From Aquibacillus salsiterrae (GTDB taxonomy: Bacteria; Bacillota; Bacilli; Bacillales; Amphibacillaceae), in NCBI RefSeq assembly GCF_028416595.1, contig NZ_JAMQKC010000006.1, positions 90,979 through 154,978 of the forward strand: a DNA stretch of 64,000 bases, read 5' to 3'. The notes under the pieces are model-generated. The model did not search any database. It was not told where the DNA came from and worked only from the letters and a program-made list of their open reading frames with translations. Shown here piece by piece: positions 1 through 9,518 of this stretch; positions within the stretch are counted from its first letter, which is position 1, and each line of letters opens with the position of its first letter. Made by a program: the position numbers and the translations under genes.

Positions 1-741
1 ATTCATTATCCGCTGAATGAACTGTCTAGTCCGCTCTTCTAATGGATTTTTCAACACTTGCTCGGGAGGACCTTCTTCCACAACAACACCATTGTCCATA
101 AACAAAACCTTATCTGCAACCTGTTCTGCAAACTTCAATTCATGCGTGACAATGACCATCGTCCATCCTTCATTAGCTAGATCTTTCATTACTTTTAGTA
201 CTTCCCCGACCAACTCGGGATCAAGCGCTGATGTCGGTTCATCAAACAGCATTAACTCTGGCTGAATAGCAAGTGCTCTTGCAATACCAACTCGTTGTTG
301 CTGCCCTCCAGATAATTGATGTGGATAAAGATTTAGCTTATCTGCTAGTCCTACTTTATCTAACAGTTGTCGGGCTAGTTCATTAACTACTTGCCTATTT
401 TTCTTTTGGACATAGAGCGGGCCTTCGGTGACATTTTGTAATGCCGTTTTATGTGGAAATAAGTTATAAGACTGAAAGACCATACCTGATTTTAGGCGTA
501 ACGTTTTTATAACACTTTTCTTAGGCTTCTGTGCAAAATCTATCTCAAAATTATCGTCAAAGGTAATGGTTCCTTTTTCAGGCATCTCAAGTGCATTTAA
601 ACACCGAAGTAACGTTGTTTTTCCAGAACCGGACGGACCAATAATCGCAACGATGTTACCTTTATCAATTGTAATGTCAATATCTTTCAGTACCTCCAGG
701 TTTCCGAAAGATTTTGTAATCCCTTTCGCAGAAATAAACAT
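1..741 (-). CDS. tcyC: Amino-acid (cystine-type) ABC transporter ATP-binding protein, 3' end cut by window
   Basis: ATPase of a polar amino-acid importer, the energising subunit of the operon that continues to the right. The translation from the ATG at 741 has Walker A (GPSGSGKTT, about residues 35-43), a Q-loop, the signature LSGGQQQRV and a Walker B ending in DEPTSALDPE. All 247 codons up to the window edge are open and end in a typical family C-terminus, so only a few residues can be missing. It starts 12 bp after the permease stop. The substrate is inferred from the binding protein, which closely resembles B. subtilis TcyA; other cystine or polar amino-acid transporters are possible. Confidence 0.9.
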   Translation of the reverse strand, partial: MFISAKGITKSFGNLEVLKDIDITIDKGNIVAIIGPSGSGKTTLLRCLNALEMPEKGTITFDDNFEIDFAQKPKKSVIKTLRLKSGMVFQSYNLFPHKTALQNVTEGPLYVQKKNRQVVNELARQLLDKVGLADKLNLYPHQLSGGQQQRVGIARALAIQPELMLFDEPTSALDPELVGEVLKVMKDLANEGWTMVIVTHELKFAEQVADKVLFMDNGVVVEEGPPEQVLKNPLEERTRQFIQRIMN

Positions 742-752
742 CTTTAGTCCCC

Positions 753-1454
753 CTATCTCGCGACATATCGCTCGAGTCGATGTTCGATTTTGTCTTGGAC
801 AATAGATAAAATAAAACAAATAACCCAATAAAGCATCGCAGCTTCTATATAAAGTAACATAAAGTCATAAGTTCTTGCTGCAATTTCCTGTGCTTTGCGG
901 AATAATTCTGTTACTAATATTAGCGATGCGAGCGACGTATCCTTCACTAAACTAATAAATGTGTTAGATAAAGGTGGTATTGAAACTCGTGTAGCCTGAG
1001 GGATTATAATTCGAATTAACGTCTGCGAGTAACTCATGCCAATCGTAGTAGCTGCCTCCCACTGGCCCTTAGGGATCGATTGGATCGATGCACGAATAAT
1101 TTCAGAAGAATAAGCACCAACGTTTAATGAAAAAGCAATAACCGCACTCGGAAATGGATCTATTGTAATTCCGATACTCCCTAAACCAAAAAAGACAATA
1201 AACAGTTGAACAAGAAGTGGTGTCCCTCTAATAGCTGAGACGTACATCCTTGCTGGAATAGTTAACAGTTTTGTCGTAGAAAGGCGCATTACAGCCGTAA
1301 GTAAAGCAATGAACATACCTAATACAAAAGAAACGAAAGTAAGAGGAATCGTATTTTTGATTCCTCCTAAAATCATTGGCCAAAGGGAGTTTTGGAATAA
1401 CTCCCATCCACCCATATCAGCAGCTATTGAATAGAGATAACTATTGAGAAACAT
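753..1454 (-). CDS. tcyB: Amino-acid (cystine-type) ABC transporter permease
   Basis: Inner-membrane permease of the HisM/TcyB type, about 233 residues with five or so hydrophobic segments. The EAA loop is clear in the second half (an EAATTIG stretch following SIPKGQW) and would contact the ATPase. The gene overlaps the 3' end of the binding-protein gene by 14 bp from the ATG at 1454; a TTG at 1463 is an alternative start. Its place between the lipoprotein and ATPase genes gives the order A-B-C seen for tcyABC. Substrate assignment rests on the neighbour. Confidence 0.88.
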   Translation of the reverse strand: MFLNSYLYSIAADMGGWELFQNSLWPMILGGIKNTIPLTFVSFVLGMFIALLTAVMRLSTTKLLTIPARMYVSAIRGTPLLVQLFIVFFGLGSIGITIDPFPSAVIAFSLNVGAYSSEIIRASIQSIPKGQWEAATTIGMSYSQTLIRIIIPQATRVSIPPLSNTFISLVKDTSLASLILVTELFRKAQEIAARTYDFMLLYIEAAMLYWVICFILSIVQDKIEHRLERYVAR

Positions 1455-2262
1455 CTTCGCCAAACCACTTCTCAGAGATTTTAGCTAGCGTCCCATCTTC
1501 TCTCATTGCTTCTAGTTGTTCATTAACTGCTTGGACAAGGTCTTCATTTCCTTTTCTAAAGGCAAAAGCAGTTTCAGAAACATCTTCTTCCCTAACAGCA
1601 ATTTTTACTCCAGCATCAGGCTGTTGATTGATGAAGTCTAGAACAGCTAAACGATCGTTTACCGTAACATCAACCCGACCTTGTTTAATCAATTCAATGG
1701 ATTGGGCTAATCCCTCCACCCCGACAAGTTCAGCACCATTTTCTTCGGCAATTGCTCCAAAGTTACTCGTTAAAGACTGTGCTGATTTCTTACCAGCCAA
1801 ATCTTCAAATGACTGAATGTCGTTATTCTCTTTCGGCACAACTACTACCGCTGATGATACTGTATAAGGAAAAGAAAAGTCATAGTTTTCTAACCTTTCT
1901 TCGTTAATCCCTACCTGGTTTGCAATAAGATCAAACCGCTTAGAGTTCAGACCAGCAAACATCGAATCCCATTGTGTTTCTTGGAAATCGACTTCAACTT
2001 CCATTCGCTTTGCTACTTCTTCCATCACTTCAACATCATATCCGGTTAGCTTATCGTCTTCGTTGTGGAATGAAAACGGTGCATAAGTACCTTCAGTCCC
2101 AACCTTAATGACCCCTTCTTCTTTTATTTGTTCATACCGACTGTTAGCTTCTTTATTATCATCCGCTTTATCGCTAGAATTTGACTCATCCTTATCACCA
2201 GAGCCACATGCCGCTAATAGAAGAATAAGTGCTAGCCAAATCAGATTTGTTAATTTCTTCAT
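1441..2262 (-). CDS. tcyA: Cystine-type ABC transporter substrate-binding lipoprotein
   Basis: Extracellular solute-binding protein of family 3, about 273 residues, anchored as a lipoprotein: lipobox LLAAC with Cys at residue 19, followed by an acidic Ser/Asp-rich linker. The mature part begins with VKVGTEGTYAPFSF-like sequence and contains ETQWDSMFAGLNSKRFD, AQSLTSN and ends KWFGEDVSQ, which recalls B. subtilis TcyA very closely from memory. The ATG at 2262 follows GGGGGT at good spacing, so it is preferred over the ATG at 2277 that overlaps that ribosome site. First gene of tcyABC. Confidence 0.88.
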   Translation of the reverse strand: MKKLTNLIWLALILLLAACGSGDKDESNSSDKADDNKEANSRYEQIKEEGVIKVGTEGTYAPFSFHNEDDKLTGYDVEVMEEVAKRMEVEVDFQETQWDSMFAGLNSKRFDLIANQVGINEERLENYDFSFPYTVSSAVVVVPKENNDIQSFEDLAGKKSAQSLTSNFGAIAEENGAELVGVEGLAQSIELIKQGRVDVTVNDRLAVLDFINQQPDAGVKIAVREEDVSETAFAFRKGNEDLVQAVNEQLEAMREDGTLAKISEKWFGEDVSQ

Positions 2263-2368
2263 CTTAATTACCCCCATTAAATTTTACGGATTAATTTTCT
2301 TTCACAAGGAAGATCGCGCAAATATTAGTTTTAAATATAGGATATCCGTTCATTCCTAAATTATCCGT

Positions 2369-2427
2369 GATAAGAAAAGCGCAAGTCGCGCGCCAGAGCT
2401 AGACAGCTCTTACATTTTTTTCTTATC
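2369..2427. repeat. Palindromic dispersed repeat (BOX-like), copy 1
   Basis: The element opens with GATAAGAAAAGCGCAAG and closes with TTTTTTCTTATC, a terminal inverted repeat. The core carries the shared word GAGCTAGACAGCTCTTA. It is one of more than ten related intergenic copies in this window and has no coding capacity. Confidence 0.75.
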
Positions 2428-2436
2428 TTGTAAAAA

Positions 2437-2466
2437 AAGCTGAACTTCCATTGGAAGCTCAGCTTT
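2437..2466 (-). terminator. Intrinsic terminator after the TrpZ-like ATPase gene
   Basis: Hairpin with arms AAAGCTGA and TCAGCTTT plus inner pairing of CTTCC with GGAAG. On the minus strand it is followed by a run of T. It ends the operon that begins at 5582. Confidence 0.8.
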
Positions 2467-2472
2467 AATGCT

Positions 2473-3267
2473 TTACCCTAGTACAGCACGATCATTATCC
2501 ATCTGCTTTCCACGAATCCTTTGGAACTCATGAAGTAACTTTTCAATCGTTAACTCTTGTTTTTCTTTTCCTGATACATCAAAGATAATCTGGCCCTTAT
2601 CCATCATGATCAACCGGTTACCTAAATCCAATGCTTGTTGCATATTATGCGTGACCATTAAAGTCGTTAAGTTAAATTTCTCAACAACTTCACCCGTCAA
2701 GTTGGTAATCAGTTCTGCTCGTGATGGGTCCAATGCTGCGGTATGTTCATCTAGTAACAGAATATTAGGTTCCGTAAATGTTGCCATTAACAGCGAAAGG
2801 GCTTGCCTTTCTCCTCCAGACAACAAACCTACTTTTGCATTTAGACGATTTTCCAATCCGAGGTGTAGCGTCTCAAGAAATTCGCGGAACATCTCTCTAC
2901 GCTTTTTCGTTACGCCAATGCGTAACTTCCGCTTCTTATTACGCGCGTAAGCCATCGCTAAATTTTCTTCAATCGTCATCGATGGTGCAGTTCCAGCCAT
3001 CGGATCTTGGAAAACACGCCCAATAAAATTAGAACGTTTATATTCAGGAAGCTGCGAGACCTTTTTACCATTGATTTCAACAATACCAATATCAGGCTTT
3101 AAGCTACCTGACACAATATTCATTAGTGTCGATTTTCCTGCTCCGTTACTACCAATTACTGTTACAAAATCACCAGAGTTCAGGCTTAAATTAATATCTT
3201 GCAATGCTTTTTTCTCATCGGGAGTATCTTCATTAAATGTAACAGATATATTTGAAAGGTTAAGCAT
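2473..3267 (-). CDS. ABC transporter ATP-binding protein (TrpZ-like)
   Basis: ATPase of about 264 residues for the system whose permease lies one base upstream. Walker A is GSNGAGKST, the signature is LLSGGERQAL and Walker B leads into LLLDEHTAALDP. The His after DE (DEHTAALDP) instead of the usual Pro is typical of this subfamily. The start is the ATG at 3267, preceded by GAGGAGG that lies inside the end of the permease gene; the longer reading frame to 3369 overlaps the permease and is rejected. It is the last gene before a terminator. The likely cargo is an aromatic amino acid or related compound, known only by family analogy. Confidence 0.85.
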   Translation of the reverse strand: MLNLSNISVTFNEDTPDEKKALQDINLSLNSGDFVTVIGSNGAGKSTLMNIVSGSLKPDIGIVEINGKKVSQLPEYKRSNFIGRVFQDPMAGTAPSMTIEENLAMAYARNKKRKLRIGVTKKRREMFREFLETLHLGLENRLNAKVGLLSGGERQALSLLMATFTEPNILLLDEHTAALDPSRAELITNLTGEVVEKFNLTTLMVTHNMQQALDLGNRLIMMDKGQIIFDVSGKEKQELTIEKLLHEFQRIRGKQMDNDRAVLG

Positions 3268-3268
3268 C

Positions 3269-4252
3269 TTAAACCTCCTCTGCCTTTTTACTAAGCGCCA
3301 TTTTTTTTCGCTTTCGCCGTTGTTGTTCTTTACTTGTTGCAATAAGTTTAGGTGCAATAAGCGCAACAATGACTAATAATGCAGTAATTAACTTCATGTC
3401 ACCTGTTTCGAGGAATTTAACTTTTAATGCTAGTGTAACAACAATTCGGTATGCAATTGCCCCACCAATCACCGCCAAGGTCGTCCGCATGATTGTTTTT
3501 GTTCCAAATATTGCTTCACCGATTATCACGGATGCTAGACCAATCACAATCATTCCAATTCCCATGTTAACATCAGCAAAGCCACCGTATTGGGCAACGA
3601 GACCACCGGATAAGGCAACTAAGCCGTTCGATAACGCTAAACCAATAATTTTCAAGCTATCTGTGTTGGCGGAAAAACTACGAATCATCCGTTCATTATC
3701 GCCAGTTGCCCGAAGCGCTAAGCCTACTTCCGTTTTCAAGAAATAATCTGTTATTACCTTTATGATTAATGTTACAAACACCATAATTATTAAGACGGCC
3801 CAACTACCGGGGAACCGTTCAACTCCAAACAATTGTACTAAGCTATTTAATGCTTGATTTATTCCTGTTGTTTCAAATAAAGGTTTAAGGCCAGTAAAAA
3901 TAGTCGACTCATTGATTAATGGTAAATTTGGCCGACCCATAATTCTAAGGTTAATTGAATATAGGGCAATCATCATAAGAATACCGGATAATAGCGGATT
4001 AATCTTGCCCTTCGTATTCAATAAACCAGTAATACTACCTGCCAAGCATCCTGCCAGTAAGGCGAACACTGTTGCAATAAAAGGTGGTACCCCATTTATA
4101 ATTGATATTGCCGCAACACCAGCACCTGTAACAAAACTACCATCCACAGTTAAATCGGGAAAGTCTAACACTCGGAAGGACAAATAGACACCAAGTGCCA
4201 TAATCGCATAAATAATCCCTGACTCAACGGCTCCGAAAATTGAAATAAACAT
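3269..4252 (-). CDS. ABC transporter permease (TrpY-like)
   Basis: Multispanning permease of the branched-chain amino acid/monosaccharide permease superfamily, about 327 residues and eight to ten hydrophobic segments. It begins MFISIFGAVESGIIYAIMALG and contains the conserved FPDLTVDGSF and ALRATGDNERMIRS stretches found in TrpY-type permeases. The start at 4252 follows AAGGGGAGAACAGC; the upstream in-frame ATG at 4297 lacks such a site. The ATPase gene follows with only one base between. Together with the lipoprotein at 4503-5582 this forms a complete importer. Confidence 0.85.
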   Translation of the reverse strand: MFISIFGAVESGIIYAIMALGVYLSFRVLDFPDLTVDGSFVTGAGVAAISIINGVPPFIATVFALLAGCLAGSITGLLNTKGKINPLLSGILMMIALYSINLRIMGRPNLPLINESTIFTGLKPLFETTGINQALNSLVQLFGVERFPGSWAVLIIMVFVTLIIKVITDYFLKTEVGLALRATGDNERMIRSFSANTDSLKIIGLALSNGLVALSGGLVAQYGGFADVNMGIGMIVIGLASVIIGEAIFGTKTIMRTTLAVIGGAIAYRIVVTLALKVKFLETGDMKLITALLVIVALIAPKLIATSKEQQRRKRKKMALSKKAEEV

Positions 4253-4370
4253 GCTGTTCTCCCCTTCTAGAAAAACATTCTTTCTATTTTTAATCACAAT
4301 CTCTACTATATCATAATTTCAACCGACTACGATGTGCCTATTTTAATTACTAAAAATTGGACCTATTTTC

Positions 4371-4434
4371 TAAGAAAAGCGCAAGGCGCCTTGCGCTAGA
4401 CAGCTCTTGGATCTTTTTATACTTTCTTTTCTTA
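4371..4434. repeat. Palindromic dispersed repeat (BOX-like), copy 2, compact form
   Basis: Begins TAAGAAAAGCGCAAGGCGCC and ends ACTTTCTTTTCTTA. GCGCAAG/CTTGCGC is an internal palindrome and CTAGACAGCTCTTGGATC is the shared core. At 64 bp this is the cleanest short copy of the family in the window. Confidence 0.78.
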
Positions 4435-4459
4435 TTTTCTTATCTTTTAAAAAGAAAAG

Positions 4460-4496
4460 AACCGACAATTAAACCTATCCAGGATAATGTCGGTTT
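4460..4496 (-). terminator. Terminator/attenuating hairpin after the TrpX-like gene
   Basis: Arms AACCGACA and TGTCGGTT enclose a 20-base loop, followed on the minus strand by CTTTTCTTTT. It lies between the lipoprotein gene and the permease gene, so it may give a higher level of binding protein than of the membrane parts. Confidence 0.7.
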
Positions 4497-4502
4497 ATCT
4501 TC

Positions 4503-5582
4503 TTATTCTTTCTCAGTCTCTAGTAATTGGGCATCTTCATCCCAATCTTCATTCCATTCTACTCCTTGTTCCTCAGCAGCACCTTTATTAATAAATAACT
4601 GCATGTTAGGTGGGTATTCAACCGGAATATCTGCGGTTGTTTTTTCACCGGTTAACACTTCGACAGCCATTTCACCTGCACGGTAGCCAATTGTGAAATA
4701 ATCTACACCGAATGTAGCAAATCCACCTTTTTTAACTGAGTCAGGTTCTCCAACGATTAACGGCACATCCTGTTCATTTGCAATTTGGACAACTGTTTCT
4801 AGGGCAGATACGACTGTGTTATCAGTGATAACGTAAATCACGTCTGCTTCCCCTACAAGTGTATTAGTTGCTTGCTGAACTTCAGCCGATGTTGAAACCG
4901 TACGTTCTACTGTACTTAAGCTTGTTCCTTCCACTGCCTCATTAACTGCTTCTATTTGGGTAACTGAGTTTGCTTCACCAGCGTTATAAACTAATCCGAC
5001 AGTAGCACCCTCGAAATAAGTATCGATGAATTTAACTGTATTCTTAATTGCATCTGGATGTAAATCCTGCACCCCGGTAATAACTTCTCCAGGTTGGTCC
5101 ATTCCTTCAACCAAACCAACTTCTGTAGCATCTGTAACTGATGCAAAAATGATAGGGATTTCTACTCCACTTGAATTCACTGCTTGTAAAGATGATAGAG
5201 CACTTGCTGTTGAGTTAGCAAAAATTAAATCAACGTCATCTGCTACAAAATTATTCGCAATCGTACTTGCATTATTTTGATCATTTTGAGCACTCTGAAA
5301 ATCATATTCTGCTTCTAAACCAGCGTCAGCGATTGCTTGCTTAAAACCCTCGTACGCTTGATCTAATGATGGGTGTTCTACAATTTGTGATGCACCGATT
5401 TTATAAACCTTTGAATCTTCCGTATCTCCGCTATCTTCTGACGGTGTTTCTTCAGACGATTGATCCTCTTGTGTAGCATCACCACTACCATTTGAAGAAT
5501 CAGAATCATTTTCAGCCGTACCGCATGCCGCTAAAACTAAGGCACTCATCATAATTAAAATAATTAATAGCCACTTCTTCAT
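4503..5582 (-). CDS. ABC transporter substrate-binding lipoprotein (TrpX-like, ABC_sub_bind family)
   Basis: Secreted binding protein of about 359 residues. The lipobox VLAAC places the lipidated Cys at residue 20, followed by a long Ser/Asp/Glu-rich linker to about residue 60. The mature domain shows YKIGASQIVEHPSLDQAYEGF, a hallmark of the TrpX-type family (Pfam ABC_sub_bind), and the FANSTASALSSLQAV region. The ATG at 5582 follows GGGGGAAG; the ATG at 5600 overlaps that site. It is the first gene of the importer, separated from the permease by a hairpin and a dispersed repeat. A CodY-like box lies 36-50 bp upstream. The ligand (tryptophan, tyrosine or another compound) is not shown by sequence. 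Confidence 0.85.
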   Translation of the reverse strand: MKKWLLIILIMMSALVLAACGTAENDSDSSNGSGDATQEDQSSEETPSEDSGDTEDSKVYKIGASQIVEHPSLDQAYEGFKQAIADAGLEAEYDFQSAQNDQNNASTIANNFVADDVDLIFANSTASALSSLQAVNSSGVEIPIIFASVTDATEVGLVEGMDQPGEVITGVQDLHPDAIKNTVKFIDTYFEGATVGLVYNAGEANSVTQIEAVNEAVEGTSLSTVERTVSTSAEVQQATNTLVGEADVIYVITDNTVVSALETVVQIANEQDVPLIVGEPDSVKKGGFATFGVDYFTIGYRAGEMAVEVLTGEKTTADIPVEYPPNMQLFINKGAAEEQGVEWNEDWDEDAQLLETEKE

Positions 5583-5617
5583 TCTTGCTCTTCCCCCCAT
5601 ATTACTCTATTATTTAA

Positions 5618-5632
5618 AATTTTCTAAAGATT
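5618..5632. promoter_or_regulatory. Candidate CodY box upstream of TrpX-like gene
   Basis: AATTTTCTAAAGATT matches the CodY consensus AATTTTCWGAAAATT at 13 of 15 positions. CodY control would fit an amino-acid importer. AT-rich intergenic DNA produces such matches by chance, so this is tentative. Confidence 0.35.
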
Positions 5633-5830
5633 TACGGTAAATTATATCACACATTTAAAATGTAGGGTAGAAAGTTTATGCTTCTTTCTTTTCTTCCTAT
5701 TGACAAATGGAAATACTTGTATAACGCATTACTTTCATGCACACTATTAGCTAAGTGGAGGGCGGGGGAAGTTTGAGTAGACACTTTAACTTTATGCTTT
5801 CTTATCTTTTTGCAAAGGAGTATTAAAAAA

Positions 5831-6958
5831 ATGAAAATTGTCGTTATTGGTGGCGGGATACTTGGCTCCTCAACAACCTATCATCTTGCAAAAAGTGGGG
5901 CTGAAGTCTGTCTCATTGACAAACACCATCAAGGTCAGGCAACGGATGCAGCCGCCGGAATCGTTTGTCCATGGCTTTCCCAAAGAAGAAATAAGGCATG
6001 GTATACGTTAGCAAAGAGCGGTGCTAGCTATTACCCACATCTGATAAAAGAATTAGAGGCTGATGGAGAAACGGAAACAGGTTATCGTAGAGTTGGCACC
6101 ATTAGCATTAGAAAAGATAAAAATAAGGTAATTGCAATGGAAGAAAGAGCAAGACATCGGAGAGAGACAGCACCTGAAATCGGTGAAATTTCCGTATTAT
6201 CGAAGGAACAAACAAGCAATCTTTTTCCTCCATTGGATAAGGAGTTCGAATCCATTTATATTAGTGGTGGTGCCCGAGTCGATGGCAGGAAACTTAGAAA
6301 TTCGATGCAACGAGCTGCCGAAAAAAACGGCGCAACCATCATTAGAGGCAAAGCAGCCGCACTTTCTAGTAATGCCAACAATGACGTTAATGGTGTTTAT
6401 GTTGGAGATGAATTTGTGGAAGCAGATGTAGTAATTGTTACCGCTGGCGTCTGGGCAAAGCAATTTCTTGAACCGTTAGGAATTGAATTTTGCGTCGAGC
6501 CTCAGAAGGCCCAAATTGCCCACGTCCATTTGCCAGACACAGACACAAGTAATTGGCCAGTCGTCATGCCCCCTAATGACCAGTACTTATTAGCATTCGA
6601 TGATGGTCATATTGTTGCTGGTGCTACACATGAAAATGACCGCGGTTTCGATACGACGGTCACACCAATTGGTATACATGAAATTTTTGACAAAGCGTTA
6701 AACATAGCGCCAGGACTAGCACAAGCAGAATTAATTGAAACCCGTGTTGGGTTTCGCCCTGTTCTACCTAATTTCCTGCCAGTGATTGGACCCCTGCCAG
6801 GATTTGAGCAAATACTTGTTGCCAATGGATTAGGTTCTTCTGGGCTAACAACAGGTCCATATCTTGGCTCGCAGTTGGCAAAGCTCGCACTAGGAATGGA
6901 AATTGAGCTCGATTTAAATGACTATCCTGTTAAGGAAGCCGTTAAATGGTTAGATTAA
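5831..6958 (+). CDS. FAD-dependent amino-acid oxidase-like protein (DAO family), copy A
   Basis: Soluble flavoenzyme of the glycine/D-amino-acid oxidase (DadA/ThiO) superfamily, about 375 residues. The N-terminal dinucleotide fold is VVIGGGILGSSTTYHLA, followed by an acidic residue at the end of strand 2 (CLIDK) and the GQATDAAAGIVCPW signature. The C-terminus has VANGLGSSGLTTGPYLG, the second FAD-contact segment. The start at 5831 follows AAAGGAG; the track's longer frame begins before that site. A clear paralogue lies at 40097-41212 on the other strand. It stands alone between the TrpX-like operon and ilvD, so its substrate is not indicated. Confidence 0.85.
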   Translation: MKIVVIGGGILGSSTTYHLAKSGAEVCLIDKHHQGQATDAAAGIVCPWLSQRRNKAWYTLAKSGASYYPHLIKELEADGETETGYRRVGTISIRKDKNKVIAMEERARHRRETAPEIGEISVLSKEQTSNLFPPLDKEFESIYISGGARVDGRKLRNSMQRAAEKNGATIIRGKAAALSSNANNDVNGVYVGDEFVEADVVIVTAGVWAKQFLEPLGIEFCVEPQKAQIAHVHLPDTDTSNWPVVMPPNDQYLLAFDDGHIVAGATHENDRGFDTTVTPIGIHEIFDKALNIAPGLAQAELIETRVGFRPVLPNFLPVIGPLPGFEQILVANGLGSSGLTTGPYLGSQLAKLALGMEIELDLNDYPVKEAVKWLD

Positions 6959-6981
6959 CTCTCTTACTTTTCTTTTAATAA

Positions 6982-7015
6982 AGCTTGTAGAAAAACCACG
7001 AGTTTCTCTACAAGC
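6982..7015 (-). terminator. Hairpin between the DAO gene and ilvD
   Basis: AGCTTGTAGA and TCTACAAGCT form a perfect 10-bp stem between converging genes. The minus-strand side is followed by TTTATT, so it serves ilvD best and may act in both directions. Confidence 0.65.
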
Positions 7016-7048
7016 TATCTGTATCACTTAAAGAAATAACTTCCCTTA

Positions 7049-8740
7049 TTATTCTTCATCGTTAAAGTTGTCTGTTACTGCACCTTTAGATGAACAAGAG
7101 ACATTGTGTGCGTATTTACCGAGTATACCTTTTGAATAGAGTGGTGGTGCCACCCATTCTCTTCTCCGTTTTGCTAGTTCATTGTCCGGTACATCCATGA
7201 AAATTTCTTGGCGTTCCGAGTCAATAGTGACCAAATCTCCTTCTTTTACCAAGGCAATTGGACCGCCCACTTGCGCTTCAGGAGCTATATGCCCAACAAC
7301 AAGGCCATGCGTACCACCAGAGAAACGACCATCCGTCAACAAAGCTACTTTTTCCCCTAAGCCTTTTCCAACAAGAATCGCGGAGATAGAGAGCATTTCC
7401 GGCATACCTGGACCACCTTTTGGCCCCTCATAGCGAATAACGAGTACGTCACCTTCTTTAATATCATTATTCATAACTGCCTCAGTTGCCTCATCCTCTG
7501 TGTCAAATACTCGAGCAGGCCCGGTATGACGTTTCACCTTTACCCCTGACACTTTGGCAACAGCACCACTTGGCGCTAAATTACCTTTTAGAATGACAAG
7601 TGGTCCGGTAGCGCGATATGGCTTATCTAATGGAAGGATAATTTCCTGACCTTCCTCAAGGTCTGGTGCGTCTGCTAAATTTTCTGCTATCGTTTTACCT
7701 GTTACTGTTAAGCAATCCCCATGTAAGTAACCAGCCTTCAGTAATAGCTTCATTACCGCTGGCACTCCGCCGATTCGGTGTAGATCCTGCATGACATATT
7801 TTCCACTTGGTTTCAAGTCGGCAATGTGAGGTACCTTTTTCTGAAGTCGATCAAAATCATCTAGCGTTACGTCGACACCAACAGAGTGGGCAATCGCAAG
7901 CAAGTGCAGTACAGCATTTGTCGAACCACCTAACGCCATAACAACAGTAATAGCATTTTCAAAGGCCTTCTTTGTCATAATGTCTTTTGGATAAATTCCT
8001 TTTTCCAATAAGTGATAGAGGGCTTGTCCGGCTTTACGGCAGTCTTCTGTTTTATACTTTGACTCTGCTGGATTAGATGAACTTCCAGGTAGGCTCATTC
8101 CCAATGCTTCCACAGCACTTGCCATTGTGTTGGCGGTGTACATACCTCCACAAGACCCCGCTCCTGGGCATGCATGACATTCGATTCCATGTAATTCTTC
8201 ACCACTAATGTCACCGTTATTGTATTTGCCAACGCCTTCAAACACGGAGACGATATCTAGCTTTTCACCATTTCTAAAGCCTGGTGCAATTGTTCCACCA
8301 TAAACAAAAATAGCAGGAACATCAGACCTAGCAATCGAAATTAAACAGCCGGGAATATTTTTATCACATCCACCAATCGCAACATATCCGTCTAAATTTT
8401 CAGCGCCTACAACTGTTTCAATGGAATCAGCGATAACATCTCGACTAGGTAATGAATATCTCATCCCTGACGTACCCATTGAGATTCCATCAGATACTGT
8501 TATCGTATTAAAAATTAGTGGAACAGCACCTGCTGCTTCGGCACCCTCCTTGGCGCTTTTAGCTAAATCATCAATATGGATATTACAAGGCGTTACCTCA
8601 CTCCATGTACTAGCAATACCCACCATAGGCTTTTTAAATCCTTCATCTGTTACACCGACTGCTCGGAGCATTGCCCGATTCGGTGCTCTTTTTGGATCAT
8701 CAAATACTTTACTCTTTATCCGCAAATCCTTCTTCATCAT
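7049..8740 (-). CDS. ilvD: Dihydroxy-acid dehydratase
   Basis: Catalyses the last common step of isoleucine and valine synthesis, dehydrating 2,3-dihydroxy-3-methylvalerate and its isovalerate analogue. The 563-residue length is normal. Iron-sulfur ligands are visible in [10 protein letters not shown] and [18 protein letters not shown]; the C-terminal domain has [13 protein letters not shown] and GHIAPEA. Two ATGs in a row at 8740 and 8737 follow GGAGGAGAGC; either may be used. The gene is isolated from other ilv genes here, and no T-box leader is visible in the short upstream region. Confidence 0.97.
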   Translation of the reverse strand: MMKKDLRIKSKVFDDPKRAPNRAMLRAVGVTDEGFKKPMVGIASTWSEVTPCNIHIDDLAKSAKEGAEAAGAVPLIFNTITVSDGISMGTSGMRYSLPSRDVIADSIETVVGAENLDGYVAIGGCDKNIPGCLISIARSDVPAIFVYGGTIAPGFRNGEKLDIVSVFEGVGKYNNGDISGEELHGIECHACPGAGSCGGMYTANTMASAVEALGMSLPGSSSNPAESKYKTEDCRKAGQALYHLLEKGIYPKDIMTKKAFENAITVVMALGGSTNAVLHLLAIAHSVGVDVTLDDFDRLQKKVPHIADLKPSGKYVMQDLHRIGGVPAVMKLLLKAGYLHGDCLTVTGKTIAENLADAPDLEEGQEIILPLDKPYRATGPLVILKGNLAPSGAVAKVSGVKVKRHTGPARVFDTEDEATEAVMNNDIKEGDVLVIRYEGPKGGPGMPEMLSISAILVGKGLGEKVALLTDGRFSGGTHGLVVGHIAPEAQVGGPIALVKEGDLVTIDSERQEIFMDVPDNELAKRRREWVAPPLYSKGILGKYAHNVSCSSKGAVTDNFNDEE

Positions 8741-8913
8741 GCTCTCCTCCTGTCCTTTCTTTCTCTTTACTATAATAGCTTAGTTTTAATAGTTCAATGA
8801 ATTTGATATATTCTGACGACTTATAAACTATTTAGCAATTAAAAGTTGACTTTATTATTTCCCAATTCGTCCATACTGATAAGTGGATTATTTTTTAAGG
8901 AGAATTATTTGAA

Positions 8914-9462
8914 ATGAAACCAAATCCAATTTTGATTTTAGCTTTTTTCTCTATCGTGTTGTTACTATTATTTTTAATAAACAAGGAGCAGCCGTTGAAT
9001 AAAGACGTTCAACCACCAACGGAACTACATCCAACCGTAAAAAGATACCGAGATATTTTAATTACTCAAGCAGATTCAATTGGGATTAATATCGTTATCA
9101 CTGATGGCCTCAGGTCGTATGCCGAACAAGACGCGATATACGCAAGGGGACGAACTAAACCTGGAAACATTGTAACAAATGCACAGGCTGGGGAATCTTA
9201 TCATAATTATGGACTTGCAATTGATTTTGCGCTTCGTGTAGGGGATGACGTAATTTGGGATATAACCTATGATGGTAATCAAAATGGTAAGTCAGATTGG
9301 ATGGAAGTAGTTGCCTTAGCAAAAAAACTAGGTTTCTCCTGGGGTGGGGACTGGCAGGGTGCACCCGATTACCCGCATCTTCAAATGGAATTTGGTTTGA
9401 GTATTTGGGAGTTGCGGCGCGGTAAACAACCAAACGTCGATAAATACGGAGACCCTCTCTGA
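8914..9462 (+). CDS. CwlK-like L-alanyl-D-glutamate peptidase (M15)
   Basis: Cell-wall peptidase of 182 residues with one N-terminal hydrophobic segment (residues 4-22), acting outside the membrane as an anchored enzyme. The zinc site of family M15 is visible: SYHNYGLAID gives His97 and Asp104, and YPHLQM gives His155. The GDWQ..PDYPHLQ pattern fits CwlK and phage-type L-Ala-D-Glu endopeptidases better than VanY D,D-carboxypeptidases. The ATG at 8914 follows AAGGAG at a longish spacing. It stands alone, with a large repeat array downstream. Confidence 0.85.
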   Translation: MKPNPILILAFFSIVLLLLFLINKEQPLNKDVQPPTELHPTVKRYRDILITQADSIGINIVITDGLRSYAEQDAIYARGRTKPGNIVTNAQAGESYHNYGLAIDFALRVGDDVIWDITYDGNQNGKSDWMEVVALAKKLGFSWGGDWQGAPDYPHLQMEFGLSIWELRRGKQPNVDKYGDPL

Positions 9463-9518
9463 TCTGCAATCTCCTTAGACTAAGCTTCGGAGATTTACAC
9501 GGAATTATGGACTTGACT